Part shown: piece by piece, positions 17,601-28,535 of the stretch
Numbering within the stretch: position 1 is the first letter of the stretch
How the letters are laid out: each line of letters opens with the position of its first letter
Origin: Trichosporon coremiiforme
Taxonomy: Eukaryota; Basidiomycota; Tremellomycetes; Trichosporonales; Trichosporonaceae
DNA length: 35,369 nucleotides
Direction: 5' to 3'
Assembly (NCBI GenBank): GCA_039545355.1
Contig: BCJJ01000066.1
Coordinates: forward strand, 1 to 35,369
Notes under the pieces: model-generated
The model's database searches: none
Seen by the model: the letters and a program-made list of their open reading frames with translations, nothing else
Told to the model about the DNA's origin: nothing
Position numbers and translations under genes: made by a program

Positions 17601-20054
17601 CTACCGCCTCTGCTCATGCCTCCATAGACTGGTCCCGCGCACCTCCTCAACCCTCACGATGCCCGCGTATCCTCCGGAAGCGAGCCACCCGGCATGCTTG
17701 ATGCCATTCGCATTCTGCCAGCAGGCCCGGTGCAGGCCGACTTCCCGATCCCAAGCCGCCGTCTTCACGGCACAGTCGTCCCTGTTCTCGTCCTTGCGCT
17801 TGTTTGTCGCTTCGATCGTGGAGTGGTCTGGCTGGAACGCGTCCGTGATCCGCAGCGTGCCCTTGAGACTGCGCTCCGACTCGGCGCCAATCTTCTCGTC
17901 GTAATCGACTTCATAGAGGCGCACGTAAAACAGTCCGACACCCTTGCGGCGGAAGAAGCCCGTCGCGGCTGACGAGACGGTGAGGCCGCCGTCGGCTGCC
18001 GCCGCGGCGACCATGGGGTGATAGTCACTGCACGCGAGACCGAGCACGGGGCCACGGTTCGGAGCCAGGATGAATGTGCCCGGGTTGCTCGCGTTGCGCA
18101 GCTGCGCCATGACGACCATGTAGTCGCTGTCAATGTAGAGCGGCGCTGCGTTCTGCGGCGAGAACGCCACCGACGAGCAGGGAACTGGTTGTCAGCTTCA
18201 ACTGAACCCGGCGGAAGGTGGAGATCACTAACTTCTTGACCGACAGAACGTAATCGTGCCCGCCGGGTCGCGCAGATCCAACAACCCCGTGCTCCCGTCG
18301 TAGCTGCTGAACACGATCAAGTAGGGGTCAGAGGCGTAGTCTGGCTCTCCATCTGAATCGACGGGCGGGACACGAGCCACGTGCAGCGCCGAGATCGCCG
18401 CGAGCGCGACGGGCGTGTACGTGTCGGGTAGCGGGGCGTGATCTCCCGCCTTCAGAGCCGTCAGGATGCTCCACGTCCCGATGTGACCTGGGGTCAGCTC
18501 CGTCATGACAAGCTAGCTTACCATTCGAGAATCCAACGGCGAGACGCTCTCCGCTGACCCAGTCGAGACACATAGCCGTCGCGTCGTCGACCTCTATGCG
18601 GAGCATGGGCTCGGCTTTGATGAAAACTCGCTCTGGTCCGGGTTTCGAGACAGCGTACACGCAGACAGAGCCGTCGAGGTGCGCCGCAGCGAGCACGCCG
18701 AGCGTGCCAGGGTTCTGTGGTCAGCTCACACCGATCGTCGCAATAGCTTCGCCTCCAATGAAAAAAGACAGGGAGAGAAAGGGAGACTAACCTTCACACC
18801 AACGGGCATCCACTTCACCGCGCAGACCTCAGCCTCGGTACACAGGACGACCTGGCACTGGCCATCCGCAGACCAGACCTGAATACTTCCCGGCGATGTC
18901 GTTCGGGAGCCCATGACCGGGTCGCTTGCGCAAGTACTGACCGCGACGTGCTGGCTCCCCGCGGCCCAGTCGAGGCCCCACACGGGTGCGCCAGCGTTCA
19001 GCATAGCGCCAGACGAAGCGCCACTGGCAGCAGCTGCGGTCAGTTCCTTCGGAATCTCGCAACTTCATTGTTGGGGAGAGTATGAGGGAGATGACTCACC
19101 GAACTTCTTGCACTCCAACAAAGGTATGCTCTCCCCCTCCCCCTCGATACCGTACTGCACCAGGATCTCAGAACCAGAAACATGTTTTCGTCTGATATCA
19201 GCTACACTTGGCTTCATAGCGACTCACCCATCCGCCTCGCTGATTGTCTTTTGTTTCGGGATCGGCACATCGAGCTGGACGTCTTCCCTCCACCTCCATC
19301 CCTCGGGCAATCCTCTCTCGTTGTCTTGTGCTGCTCCGTCGGTGTCGGCGGCGTCGGCGCCCTTGGACGTATACATCTCCGGTACCCATCCCTCGCCCTC
19401 CCAATTCTCTGGCGGACTCAGAACCCCAACCCGTCTAGCGAGGTCACGGAAGCGTTCTCGACGCGCATCTCTCGTCTCGGGAACTGGCTCAGCGATAACG
19501 CGCGCGAGGCGGGGATCTTTCCACCCCACAGCCGCCGCTTCCTTCTCCCCATTCTCCTCTCCGTCCACATCCATCCCCTCCCCAGTCTCGTCCCACTGCA
19601 GAGTGGAGATGAAGGGCGTCGGTCCGCCGCTGGGGAAAACGCCCACACGCCCCGTTCCCGCCGTCGCGCGCCCAGGTGGCCGCGAGACATTCCCACCAGC
19701 GCTGTTCAGAATCCTGAGCTCTGCCGCACTCAACCCCAACGAGTTGCGTCCACCCAGCGTGCCCTCTGTGATCTTGGCCTTCGTTCCACCGGGCACACCG
19801 CGGGGCCCAGCCGCTCGCCGAGGGGTTTGTTTCGGCGTCCCCCGCCCACGGGCGGGCTTCACGTCGTCCTCGGAGGGCGGGTCGAAGTCGCTCGATGAGC
19901 CGTCGTCGGAGACCACGGACGAAGGCGCCGAGCCGCCACTAGCGGCTGCGTAGTCATCACTCTTGTTTGCTTCCGAGTCACTGGAGTCTGGATCGTAGGT
20001 TGACGCCAGTGCGCGGAGCTTGGCGCGCGCTGCGGCTGTTGCGGCGCGCGGCAT
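17601..20054 (-). CDS. TFC6: TFIIIC WD40 subunit (Tfc6/Sfc6-like)
   Basis: Six exons (19228-20054, 19100-19191, 18792-19033, 18522-18714, 18233-18487, 17601-18184) join in phase to give 730 residues. All introns have GT-AG ends and are 34, 36, 48, 66 and 77 nt long. The first 270 residues are disordered and charged, with acidic serine runs (DPDSSDSEANKSDD). WD40-type blades follow: GAPVWGLDWAAGSQHVAVS, ATAMCLDWVSGERLAVGFSN, and VFSSYDGSTGLLDLRDPAG, the last typical of the tau-91 subunit family. Spliced exon 2 gives RKHVSGSEILVQYG, also in keeping with that family. Tfc6/GTF3C2 helps TFIIIC bind the B box of tRNA genes in the nucleus. The family call is from pattern recognition; a generic WD40 protein cannot be fully excluded. 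Confidence 0.7.
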
Positions 20055-20931
20055 TGCTTGACGCTTGAGCGGATGGGAGGAAGGCGAAGGGGGAAGGTGG
20101 AGGTCGAGAAATACGAGGTCCTTCGGGTACGCTTCGCTGCGATTGGTGATCCGGCTCAGTCGATCTAGCCGTGTAGATTAGGTTCTCTGCGCGGGTGTGA
20201 TGCAGAGCTCTCTTTGACGAGTATGTCAGATTGTCGAACAGGCTGAGCGGAGGATGGATGATAAGATCTCAAACTCGGGTCACAACAAATCTCGATCATG
20301 GACGTCACTCCACGCGGAGTTGCCTCCGCTCCCCTCCATCTTTCTCAGAGCATAAACAAACATTTCTCTCGCCCTCGCCTCAGTGCTCATGAGTCCAGCC
20401 CGAGATGCATACGGGAATCGCTGGCGGCGATGCAGTAATCGGATGCTGGCCAGAGCTTAGGACAAATCGGATGCTGCGAGATATGCCTGCGAGATCACAA
20501 CCCTCGTCATCCGTCACACACCTGCGCCTCACACAACCGATACGCTGCCCCCTGGCGTCATCAGAAGGCGAGGCGCTCGCCGCGCTCGCCCTCACTCTCT
20601 CGCTCGGAGTAAGTAAACTGTATGCATGTCATAACACTCAAAGGTAGTCGTGGGTATACTGCGCTGCCAGCTCCTGCGAGCGCGCATGAAAGTGAATGTC
20701 CGGTGTGTTGCGTCTATGAGCTCCGAGGAACTGTACAAGGTATGGAATGGCCAGCTCTGCTGGCCGGATTGTCGCCAGGCGACGTCTGCTGCGAATCAAG
20801 CGGAGAGACGAGAGAGAGCAGATGCCAGCTTGCACACGCGGTGCCCGCTGGCGCTCGCACTCCCCCACTCGCGCGCATACTCTCGTAATGACTACGCTCG
20901 TATACGCATGCTTGCTGCGCTCGCAAGCCGC
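20055..20931. other. Intergenic: TFC6 promoter and ROT1 3' region
   Basis: No supported gene. The part next to 20055 on the minus strand is CT-rich, as expected for the leader of the TFIIIC gene. Open frames in this stretch have no recognisable protein features. Confidence 0.4.
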
Positions 20932-21850
20932 TTAGAGGAAGATAGCAGCGAGACCGGCAGCGGCAAGAGCTGCCGGGGCAGCGACAACAGCCATAGCGGC
21001 GCTCTTGGAGCGCTTCTCGACGCTCTGGACCTGGGCGGGGATGAACGAGCGGCGGCCGACGGTGGATCCCGACGAGTTGGTTCCGGTCAGGACCTGAGTC
21101 GGGAGCATGTTGGGCGGCCTGGCGATGAGGTACATGGGGGGGTTCTTCGCTCCGTCGAAAGCCTGGGTGATGAGGGCGAGGTTGGCGCCCTCCTTGGGCT
21201 TGGCCGGGTTGACGCGGACCTGGACGTCGAAGCTCTTGAACGTGCCCTTCTCGTTGTAGTAATAGACCTGGGCCTCGGTCGTGCCGCCGCACCGGGTCTG
21301 GGTCTGCACACGTCCGTCCGTAGCCCACGGCGTCATCGTGATCGTGCCATCGTCGTTGATCTCGTACTTGCCGTGCTGCCACCAGAGCACGGACGAGATG
21401 CAGAACGGGTCAGACGCATTCGACTTGAATCGGTACTGCGCCTCCTCGAAGAAGCCATCGGCGGTGCTGAGGTTAGCTAAGCATGCGACAAACGGTAGCG
21501 AACGGGCGTCTTGGGACCGAGCGAGATGTTGACATAGCGACGGCAACGCGATTCAAAAGGAACGAGGGTCATCGACTGCCATCTGGACCCTTGCCATGTT
21601 TGGCCGGCCAACCGTCTGTCAAAGCGCTCCAGTCGCTCGAACACCCGCATCGTCAGTGTACTCACAAGGAGTAGCTCATTCCCGTGTTGTTCGGTACGTT
21701 GAACAGGCTTAGTGAGGGGTTGCAGAAGTCGCCTCCGGTCGAGACATAGTTGGTTCCCGAGGACCAAGTTCCCTCAATGTCAGCCATGGAGGGGACGGCG
21801 GCGGAGGCGGGGGCAACGAGCGCCGCAATCGCGAGCGGGACGGCGAGCAT
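20932..21850 (-). CDS. ROT1: ROT1, ER chaperone of N-glycosylation and cell-wall assembly
   Basis: Two exons (21666-21850, 20932-21466) flank a 199-nt GT-AG intron with a CTAAC branch site. They encode 239 residues, close to yeast Rot1 (256). The start at 21850 gives a clean signal peptide (MLAVPLAIAALVAPASAA); an upstream in-frame ATG at 21925 would add a proline-rich lead and is less likely. The mature part starts with the Rot1 signature DIEGTWSSGTN and GMSYSFTADGFFEEAQYRF, the latter rebuilt across the splice. It continues with LWWQHGKYEINDDGTITM and TFKSFDVQV. N-glycosylation sequons occur (NNT, SNAS, TNSS). The C-terminus is a hydrophobic segment (AAMAVVAAPAALAAAGLAAI) that would anchor it in the ER membrane, or could serve as a GPI-like tail. 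Rot1 assists protein folding, beta-1,6-glucan synthesis and glycosylation. Confidence 0.9.
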
Positions 21851-22786
21851 GGTGTCGAGTGATCGGGGCGGGGGATGGATGGGTGGTGTAACAGTCGACA
21901 AAAGAAGTGGTGTGAGCGGGGTCAATCCGGGAAAACGTCTGCGGTCTGCGGTGTGTGCGACGTCTCGTGGAGTTTGTGGACAACAAGAACGGGCGGCGCG
22001 GACGGTCGGTCGCTGGCGGGTCGTGAGAGTCGGCGCGGAGATGTGATTTTAGCGGATCGAGAGAGGACGCGGAGCAAAAGAGTCAAAGGGGAGAGAGAGA
22101 GAGAGAAGGACTGGACGGCGGGCGATGGAGGGATGGAGCAACGATAATGTGTTTCGTGTGATGGGTTGTTGGGCGTGGTTTCTGGTTCCACTGCAGTGGT
22201 GTGCTGGTGTGCTGGTGTGCTGGTGGCCAGGAGCCAGGCAGGATTGTGCCCAGTGCTGTGCACTTGCAAGTTGGGAGTCTTCCTTCCCTGTGCCGCCTGG
22301 ACCCTGTGTCCTTTCACGCAGGATAGCCCAGGCACGCGTGGTTCAGTGAACGGCAGCCTGCACCGCACATAGAGCGGGACCAGATTTTCGCGCCCAGCGT
22401 TAGCACCCTCTAGCCACCCCAAGCGTCTACCCACAGTCACACTCCCCTAAGTCCTTCCGGAATCACCCTGAGCTGCAATTCGACCCGCCACACTCCCACA
22501 CCCACCGTATCCCCGTCGATGCACGTTAGGCTTGCGTAACGCTGTCAAGGTCTGCGAAGACGGGGCATGCCTACAAAAGCAGCACTAGCCTACGCCCCAG
22601 GTCCCACGACCCACATACCGCCAAGCGGTCCAAGCTGCCAAGCCGATCGGCACAGGGCTGCGTCCATGCTCCATGTGAACAGGTCAACAAAGCATGCGTC
22701 CGCTCTGAACCGCCAATCCGATGAGATGAGATGATGGTCCTATGCAATGCTCTTCTGCTACAGATGCTCCCAGCTTCCTTCTGGTT
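21851..22786. other. Intergenic: ROT1 promoter and 3' region of next gene
   Basis: No gene is visible. On the minus strand the 250 bases before the ROT1 start are CT-rich, including a CT repeat at about 22093-22108, typical of fungal promoters and leaders. A GTGTGCTGGT repeat lies near 22199-22222. The remainder shows nothing that I can name. Confidence 0.4.
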
Positions 22787-24349
22787 CTACTCGTCCTTCT
22801 TGCCAATGGACTCGGCCAGCTTCTCCGGCTCCTCCCTCTTCTCCCGCTCATAGTCTCGGAGCCAGTCTGGCTTCGTGTTCTCCAGGTCCCGCGTCAGCTT
22901 CTTCGCCTCGCCCGCCAGCTCGTCCTGGTACTCGCTGAGGGGCATCTGGCTCGTTCCAGAGGGGCGGAAGACGGTGGCAGTGCCCTCCGCACCGTCGGCC
23001 ATATCGCGCATCGCTCGCATCGCGTGCAGCGTAGACGCAACGTCGACCGCCTTCTCCATGAACTCGCCGTTCTGCTCGCGCTCGGCCCCGGTCCAGCGCT
23101 GAATGCGCGGGTCGGACCAGTTTACCTCCGGATTGTCGTGCGCGACTGTGAAGGTGGGAGAGGCGGGCATGGCGTCCCCGACGGCCTTGGGCGACATCCA
23201 CTCGCTGTAGGCTGTGCCCATGCTTTGTTCCGGCGTGGCCGCCAATGGGCGAGACATGACGGGAAGCATCAGGTTGGCGGTCGGCAGGAAGGGAGCAGGG
23301 TTCACGTAGTAGTTGCGCTGCAGGCGCTCGGACGACTCCCTCATCTCCCCCGGGGGAGGGAAGGAGATACGGCAGTGGTTCGACTGCATGTCAGCTGGAA
23401 CAACGGCATACAGTTTAGTACTTACAGCCTCGTCGTGCGCGTCCATGACCATTGTGAAGGACCGCTTGTCCTCTCCCGCGGTCACTTCAAACTCGGCGAG
23501 ATACAAGGGGAAGTAGACGGGGTAAGCCGCGAGCTGCCGTCAACTGAACGTCCTGACACTCCTGGCTCTGTAACCTTCAACCGTCAGCCACTCACCATAA
23601 CCTCCTTCCACTTGTTAGCGTCAATAGCGACGCCGTCAATCTCCGTCCGTCCAATCCTCTCGCGGACCTTGTCCACGAACCGGATCGGGTCCACCGTAAA
23701 CGGCACCTCGACAATGTCGTGCCCCGGGATCTGGTTCAGGTCCCGCTTCCTGTCATATGTCGGCAGGTCCTCGTTCAGCGGCGGCACAGCGTAGGAGAGG
23801 TACGACAGCGGCGCGAATGGGTTTCCGGGAATGTAGCCTTCGCGCACAGCCAGCCAACCGTCCTTCCCCTCTGGGCCGTTCTCAGCGATCGCATCGATCC
23901 GCCACACGGGGTAGTACGCTGCCTTCATTGAGCGCATGTTCAGGGAGGAGCCGAGACCAAGCTCCTTGCCTAGTGTCTCGACGGCGGAGCCGAACATCGT
24001 GATGCCCGCGGCATACAGGACGTTGGCCCAGGAGGCTGAGGTTAGCTACGTCGCAGCATTACTGAGCCGTCCGGCTCTCTCGACGACAACGTGCTCTCCG
24101 TTCCTACTTCGGAGCGCTCATGTAGCCCAGAGCAAGAGTAGTGCAGGATAGTCCGACTTCATACTCACCACTCGCAAGCAGGCCGTGGGTGTACAGCCTG
24201 TCGCGCGCATCAGGCCACGACTGCGCGAAGGGAACGACGCAGACCTTCTCGCTGGGTGTGTCTACGCGAAGTGTCGAGGTGGTCGCAAACGTCCTCCGGC
24301 GAGCGACAAAGCGCGCCCTGGAGACAAGAGAAGCTCGGCTTGCCAGCAT
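22787..24349 (-). CDS. Conserved-looking mitochondrial protein of unknown function
   Basis: Four exons (24169-24349, 23596-24035, 23426-23533, 22787-23383) encode 441 residues, or 455 if the third intron is kept. The N-terminus (MLASRASLVSRARFVARRRT, then FATTST) is a textbook mitochondrial presequence: basic, with alanine, serine and no acids. The central part includes AAYYPVWRIDAIAENGPEG, GYIPGNPFAPLSYLSYAVPP and, after splicing, AAYPVYFPLYLAEFEV. The C-terminal 90 residues are helical and charged (SEYQDELAGEAKKLTRDLEN, KREEPEKLAESIGKKDE). There is no clear transmembrane span beyond short hydrophobic patches such as NVLYAAGITMFGSAV. I do not recognise the family. Exon phases and splice signals are consistent throughout, so a real gene is likely. 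It is divergent from PEX6 across a 520-bp spacer. Confidence 0.75.
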
Positions 24350-24869
24350 TGTGAGCCGGGTTTGTTATCGTGTGTTTTGTTGTCGACTTTGTTGGTGAGT
24401 AATCGAGCTCTGGCAAAGTCGATGAGGTCACTGGATGCGACCGAACGGCGTCCGTCATGTCCATGTCCGGTCGCCTGTCGCCACATTTGATCCCGTTATC
24501 ACGACTGTCCCTGGCTCGCTGGACTGACTGGCGGCGTCCTCCACCTGCGTAACCGGCCGGCGCGGGCACGTTCTTCGAGTACTGCTACCTTCCTTCTCAT
24601 GCATTCGATGCATGGTTCCAGAACCGAGACGTGTCTGATGGGCACATCGTAATCCGATTGAGACAGTCGCAGAATGTGCAGCACAGAGTGAGATCGAGAC
24701 GCAAGTGAAGCGGGACCAATACGAGGGCTCGGCTTCCCCACATTCGGTGGACGTCGCCGGCAATGAGCGGGCCCGGTGCGTGCCCATCGCCTAATCCATT
24801 ACCAAGTTCTGATCCACCTTCTCCACTCATCTTTCTCCCCCATTCCCAACACCTAACCAAGTTTGAGCA
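24350..24869. promoter_or_regulatory. Divergent promoter of mitochondrial-protein gene and PEX6
   Basis: This is a 520-base spacer between two divergent start codons. The last 90 bases before PEX6 are CT- and CA-rich. I see no clear TATA box and no coding sequence. Confidence 0.4.
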
Positions 24870-27800
24870 ATGCCCGTGGCACAGTTCGGACGCCCCGCGC
24901 CCGTCCCCGCCCAGGCCGTCCCGAGCGCCAACGACGACGCCGAGGCGAGCCCCGAGCTCTGGGCCCAGCTCCAGCCCAATGGCAAGAGCGACCGTGTCGC
25001 TGTCGCCGTTGAGTGGCCGAAGGAGCGCCGTCTCGCTGGCGCTTGTGCGCCTAACCTCGTCGTCTGGGTGCGCAAGGAGGTACGTATAGTAGCTATGCAG
25101 TGAGTCGCAACAAGCTAACATTAGACGTCATCAAGCAGCAGCTCCAGCGCCGAGCCGCGACTCAGCATCCCGCAACATCTCCTCCCATCTTGTCTCCCCA
25201 CTCCCGCTTCTGTTCTCGTACACGCCCACACGCCAGTGAACCTGAGTCTGGTCGTCCTCCAGCCGTGCGGAGAGTACGAAATTGACGCCTCGGACCTGGA
25301 GCAGTTCTACCCGAAATCCGACCTTCCGAACGGCACAGCCGACGATGACGACTACGACGACTACAGCGGGGGCTACTACGGTGCGCCCACTTCAGCAGTC
25401 CGTTTCGCCGACACGAGCAAGGCGGGCACAATTGTGCGTTCGCGCGACGTGCTCTCCCTCGGAGGCGGGCGTAGTGTGCGTGTCCTCATGACCGAGCCGG
25501 TCGCCCAAGGTCTCGTCGACAGCGACACGCGCGTCGTGCTCGCGACCCGGCCCGAGATCCCAGAGGAGCCCGAGGAGAGCGGGTCGGTCGCGCCCTCTCA
25601 CCGCTCACTCGTTGAGGAATTTGACCCGGATGCCTTCCTCTCGAGCTCCCTTGCGCTCAGCCTCGAACGCGACGATGGCGAGAATGAGGGCCTTGAGGCC
25701 GAGGTGTCCACCAACAGCGGCAGCCTCACCCCGCGACCAGGCGACAGGCCGCTCTCGCCCGTCGCTGCGCCCGACGACGTGCTCCAGCTCGACGCTGAGG
25801 AGGGTGGCATGGCCTTCGTCGCTGTTCCCAGTGCTGGACCGTCAGGTGTGGCCGGTGAGGAGGACGTGTGCTACGCCGGAGTCTGGGCTCTGGGTCGTGC
25901 GGGCGTCTTCGAAGGGGACTGGGTGCTTCTGAAGGCTGCGAACGGCGCTCGCTCGCGCCTCTGCCGCGTTGTCGCCTGGGAGCGACTAGACAGCGAAGAC
26001 GCCGCTCTGCCGCCGAATGCTCTCCTCGTCCCGCCCTCCGTGCAGCGTGCTCTCTTCCCGTCGCCCACTGCCCGTGCCGAGGTCATTGTCTCCCCGACAC
26101 CTTTCGGCGCGCGGGAACCGACCCTCCCGACAGCGCGAAGCATGACGCTCGCTCGCGTCGCGACAGCCGAGGGAATGGACAAGCGCTACGAGCGCTCGTG
26201 GATCGTGGGCTTGAAGCGTTTCTTCGCTGGTGGCCGTCTGATGGTGCGCCGCGGAGACGTCATCAGCGTACCGGTTTGGGTCGGTCGACCGCTTCCCGAA
26301 GGCGAGGACGTGGACGATTCTTACACCGGATGGCCGACTGCCCTCGCCTACTTCGTCGTGACGGCTATGAACTTTGAGCCCCTGTCCAGCCTGGAAGAGG
26401 ACTTCTCGTGCTCTGTGGCTAGCAAGGCTCGCGCCGGAGAGCTCGGGTGCTGGGCCGACGCTGGACCCGGAGGCGACACGGCGCTTGTGCTCGCTGGTGC
26501 TGAGCGTGCTCGTGTGACTGGCCGCGGCACCGACCTGGTCTGGCACGGCCTGCCCGCTCCTCCGCCGCCGTTCGCCCCTTCCTCGGCTTCGACGCTCCGC
26601 GACCTCGTTCGATCCGCATTCTCCTCCCTCTCGCTCGCCAAGTTCCCGCTCTCCGTTCTCGTCAAGGGCGCCCGCGGAGCAGGCAAGCGATCCCTCGTCC
26701 ATGCGATCGGCGACGAGCTCGGCCTCAGCATTGTCGAGGTGCCGTGCTACGACATCGTAGGCGACACGCCGCAAGTGACGGAGGGAACCCTCCGCGCGAA
26801 GCTCGACAAGGCGCGCGCGTGCGCCCCCGCCATTCTCCTCCTGACGCATCTGGAAGCCTTTGCGCCTGCTTCAGGTGGTGCGTCCGCCCCCAAGCCTCCG
26901 CCGGCAGTCAAGGTACTCGAGGACATTCTGAAATCCGCACGCCAGTTCGGCGCCGAGAACGGCGTCCCCCTCGTTCTCGCCGCGACGACGAGCGACAGCG
27001 ACAAGGTGCCCCGCGATATGCTCGCCGTGTTCAAGCACGAGATCGCCATCGCGGCCCCGAACGGAACGGAGCGCGAGGCCATCCTCGAGACCGCTTTGGG
27101 TGACAGCCCCCTCGCGCCTGACGTCAGCGTGTCTCACGTCGCGGCCCAGGCCGCGGCCCTGTCTGCCGGCGACCTCGTGTCGCTGGTAGAGCGTGCGCGC
27201 GACGTGGCCCTCAAGCGTGCTGCTAGCTCTCTCTCGCCATCTGACGCGCTCCTCGCCGGTGTGCAGCTGACCGCTGCCGACCTGACAGCTGCGCTCGGCG
27301 ACGCGCGCTCAAGCTACGCCGACAGTATTGGCGCCCCGAAGATCCCGAACGTGTCCTGGGACGACGTCGGCGGTCTCGCGGCCGTGAAGCAGGATATCCT
27401 CGACACGGTGCAGCTGCCGCTCGAACACCCCGAGCTCTTCGGGGACGGCATGAAGAAGCGCAGTGGTATCCTCCTTTACGGCCCTCCCGGAACGGGCAAG
27501 ACCCTCCTCGCCAAGGCCGTCGCTACGTCTTGTGCGGCCAACTTCCTCTCCGTCAAAGGTCCCGAACTGCTCAACATGTACATCGGTGAGAGTGAGGCGA
27601 ACGTCCGCCGCGTGTTCGAGAAGGCGAGGGACGCCTCGCCGTGCGTCGTGTTCATGGACGAACTAGACAGTGTCGCGCCTAAGCGTGGCCAGCAGGGCGA
27701 CTCGGGCGGCGTCATGGACCGTATTGTCTCCCAGCTGCTGGCGGAACTGGACGGCATGTCCGGCGGCAGGGGCCAGGTCATTGTCATGGCGGCGACAAAT

Positions 27801-28286
27801 AGGCCTGATCTCCTCGACCCGGCCCTTCTGCGTCCGGGCCGATTCGACCGGATGCTCTACCTGAGTGTGCCGGAGACGCACAAGGCGCAGGCCGACGTGC
27901 TCCGCGCCCTGACGCGCAAGTTCACGCTCGACCCGGACCTCAACCTCGACAATCTCTCCGAGCGCCTGCCCTTCACGTACACGGGAGCCGATCTCTACGC
28001 CCTGTGTGCAGATGCGATGCTCCGCGCCATGACGCGCGCTGCAGAGGCCGTAGACGCCCACGTCGCGTATCTCGACAACACGCCGCTGCCGCGCGCGTTC
28101 CCGAAACCCCTCACGCCGCAGTATTACCTCGCGTCCATGGCGCAGCCAGAGGAGCTCGAGGTGATCGTCCGTGAAGACGACTTCGTCGAGGCGCTTGAGA
28201 AACTCCAGCCCTCCGTTAGCAGGGAGGAGATGGAGCATTACAGGCAGGTGCAGCAGCAGTTCAAGAGCTTTGAGATTGGACAGTAA
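24870..28286 (+). CDS. PEX6: Peroxisomal biogenesis AAA ATPase PEX6
   Basis: Two exons (24870-25079, 25125-28286) encode 1123 residues. The 45-nt intron has GTACGT, a CTAAC branch site and TTAG. Pex6 forms a hexamer with Pex1 on the peroxisome and extracts ubiquitinated Pex5 for recycling. The N-terminal half is the divergent Pex6 region. D1 (about 580-700) has GARGAGKRS as Walker A but lacks an acidic Walker B pair (AILLLTHLEAFA). D2 has GPPGTGKT (about 856-863), VVFMDELDS and the second region of homology NRPDLLDPALLRPGRFDR. FTYTGADLYALCADAMLRAM is the Pex6-type signature after D2. The start is chosen because the exon joins in frame to LVHAHTPVNLSLVVLQP. A GTG near 25236 that opens a long frame is internal and not the start. 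The second exon begins with a serine run. Confidence 0.95.
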
Positions 28287-28535
28287 GCTGCCGAGACGAG
28301 CGGAGCGTGTGGAGAAAATGGGGAAGAAGATAGAGTAGGCCGTGTGAGATAGAAGTAGAAGCATCATCTGAAGAGTCTGGTTTTCCTCATGCATATTGTC
28401 ATTAGTTTCCACAGGCGCTGGAGCACGGGTATGGGGTATGAGTTTTGCATTCTCCGTACAGAGTCGTGTCTACGGCGTTCTCCAATCCTCGCACTCCCTG
28501 TTCATCACCACCTCCTCCCCGAATCGGTTGAGAGC

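Noticed and set aside
20650..21480. 276-codon plus-strand frame opposite ROT1
   Set aside because: ROT1 on the minus strand has a signal peptide, family motifs and a correct splice; the plus frame is a shadow.
25236..25238. GTG as a start codon of PEX6
   Set aside because: The upstream exon (24870-25079) joins through a 45-nt intron in the same frame and supplies conserved N-terminal sequence.
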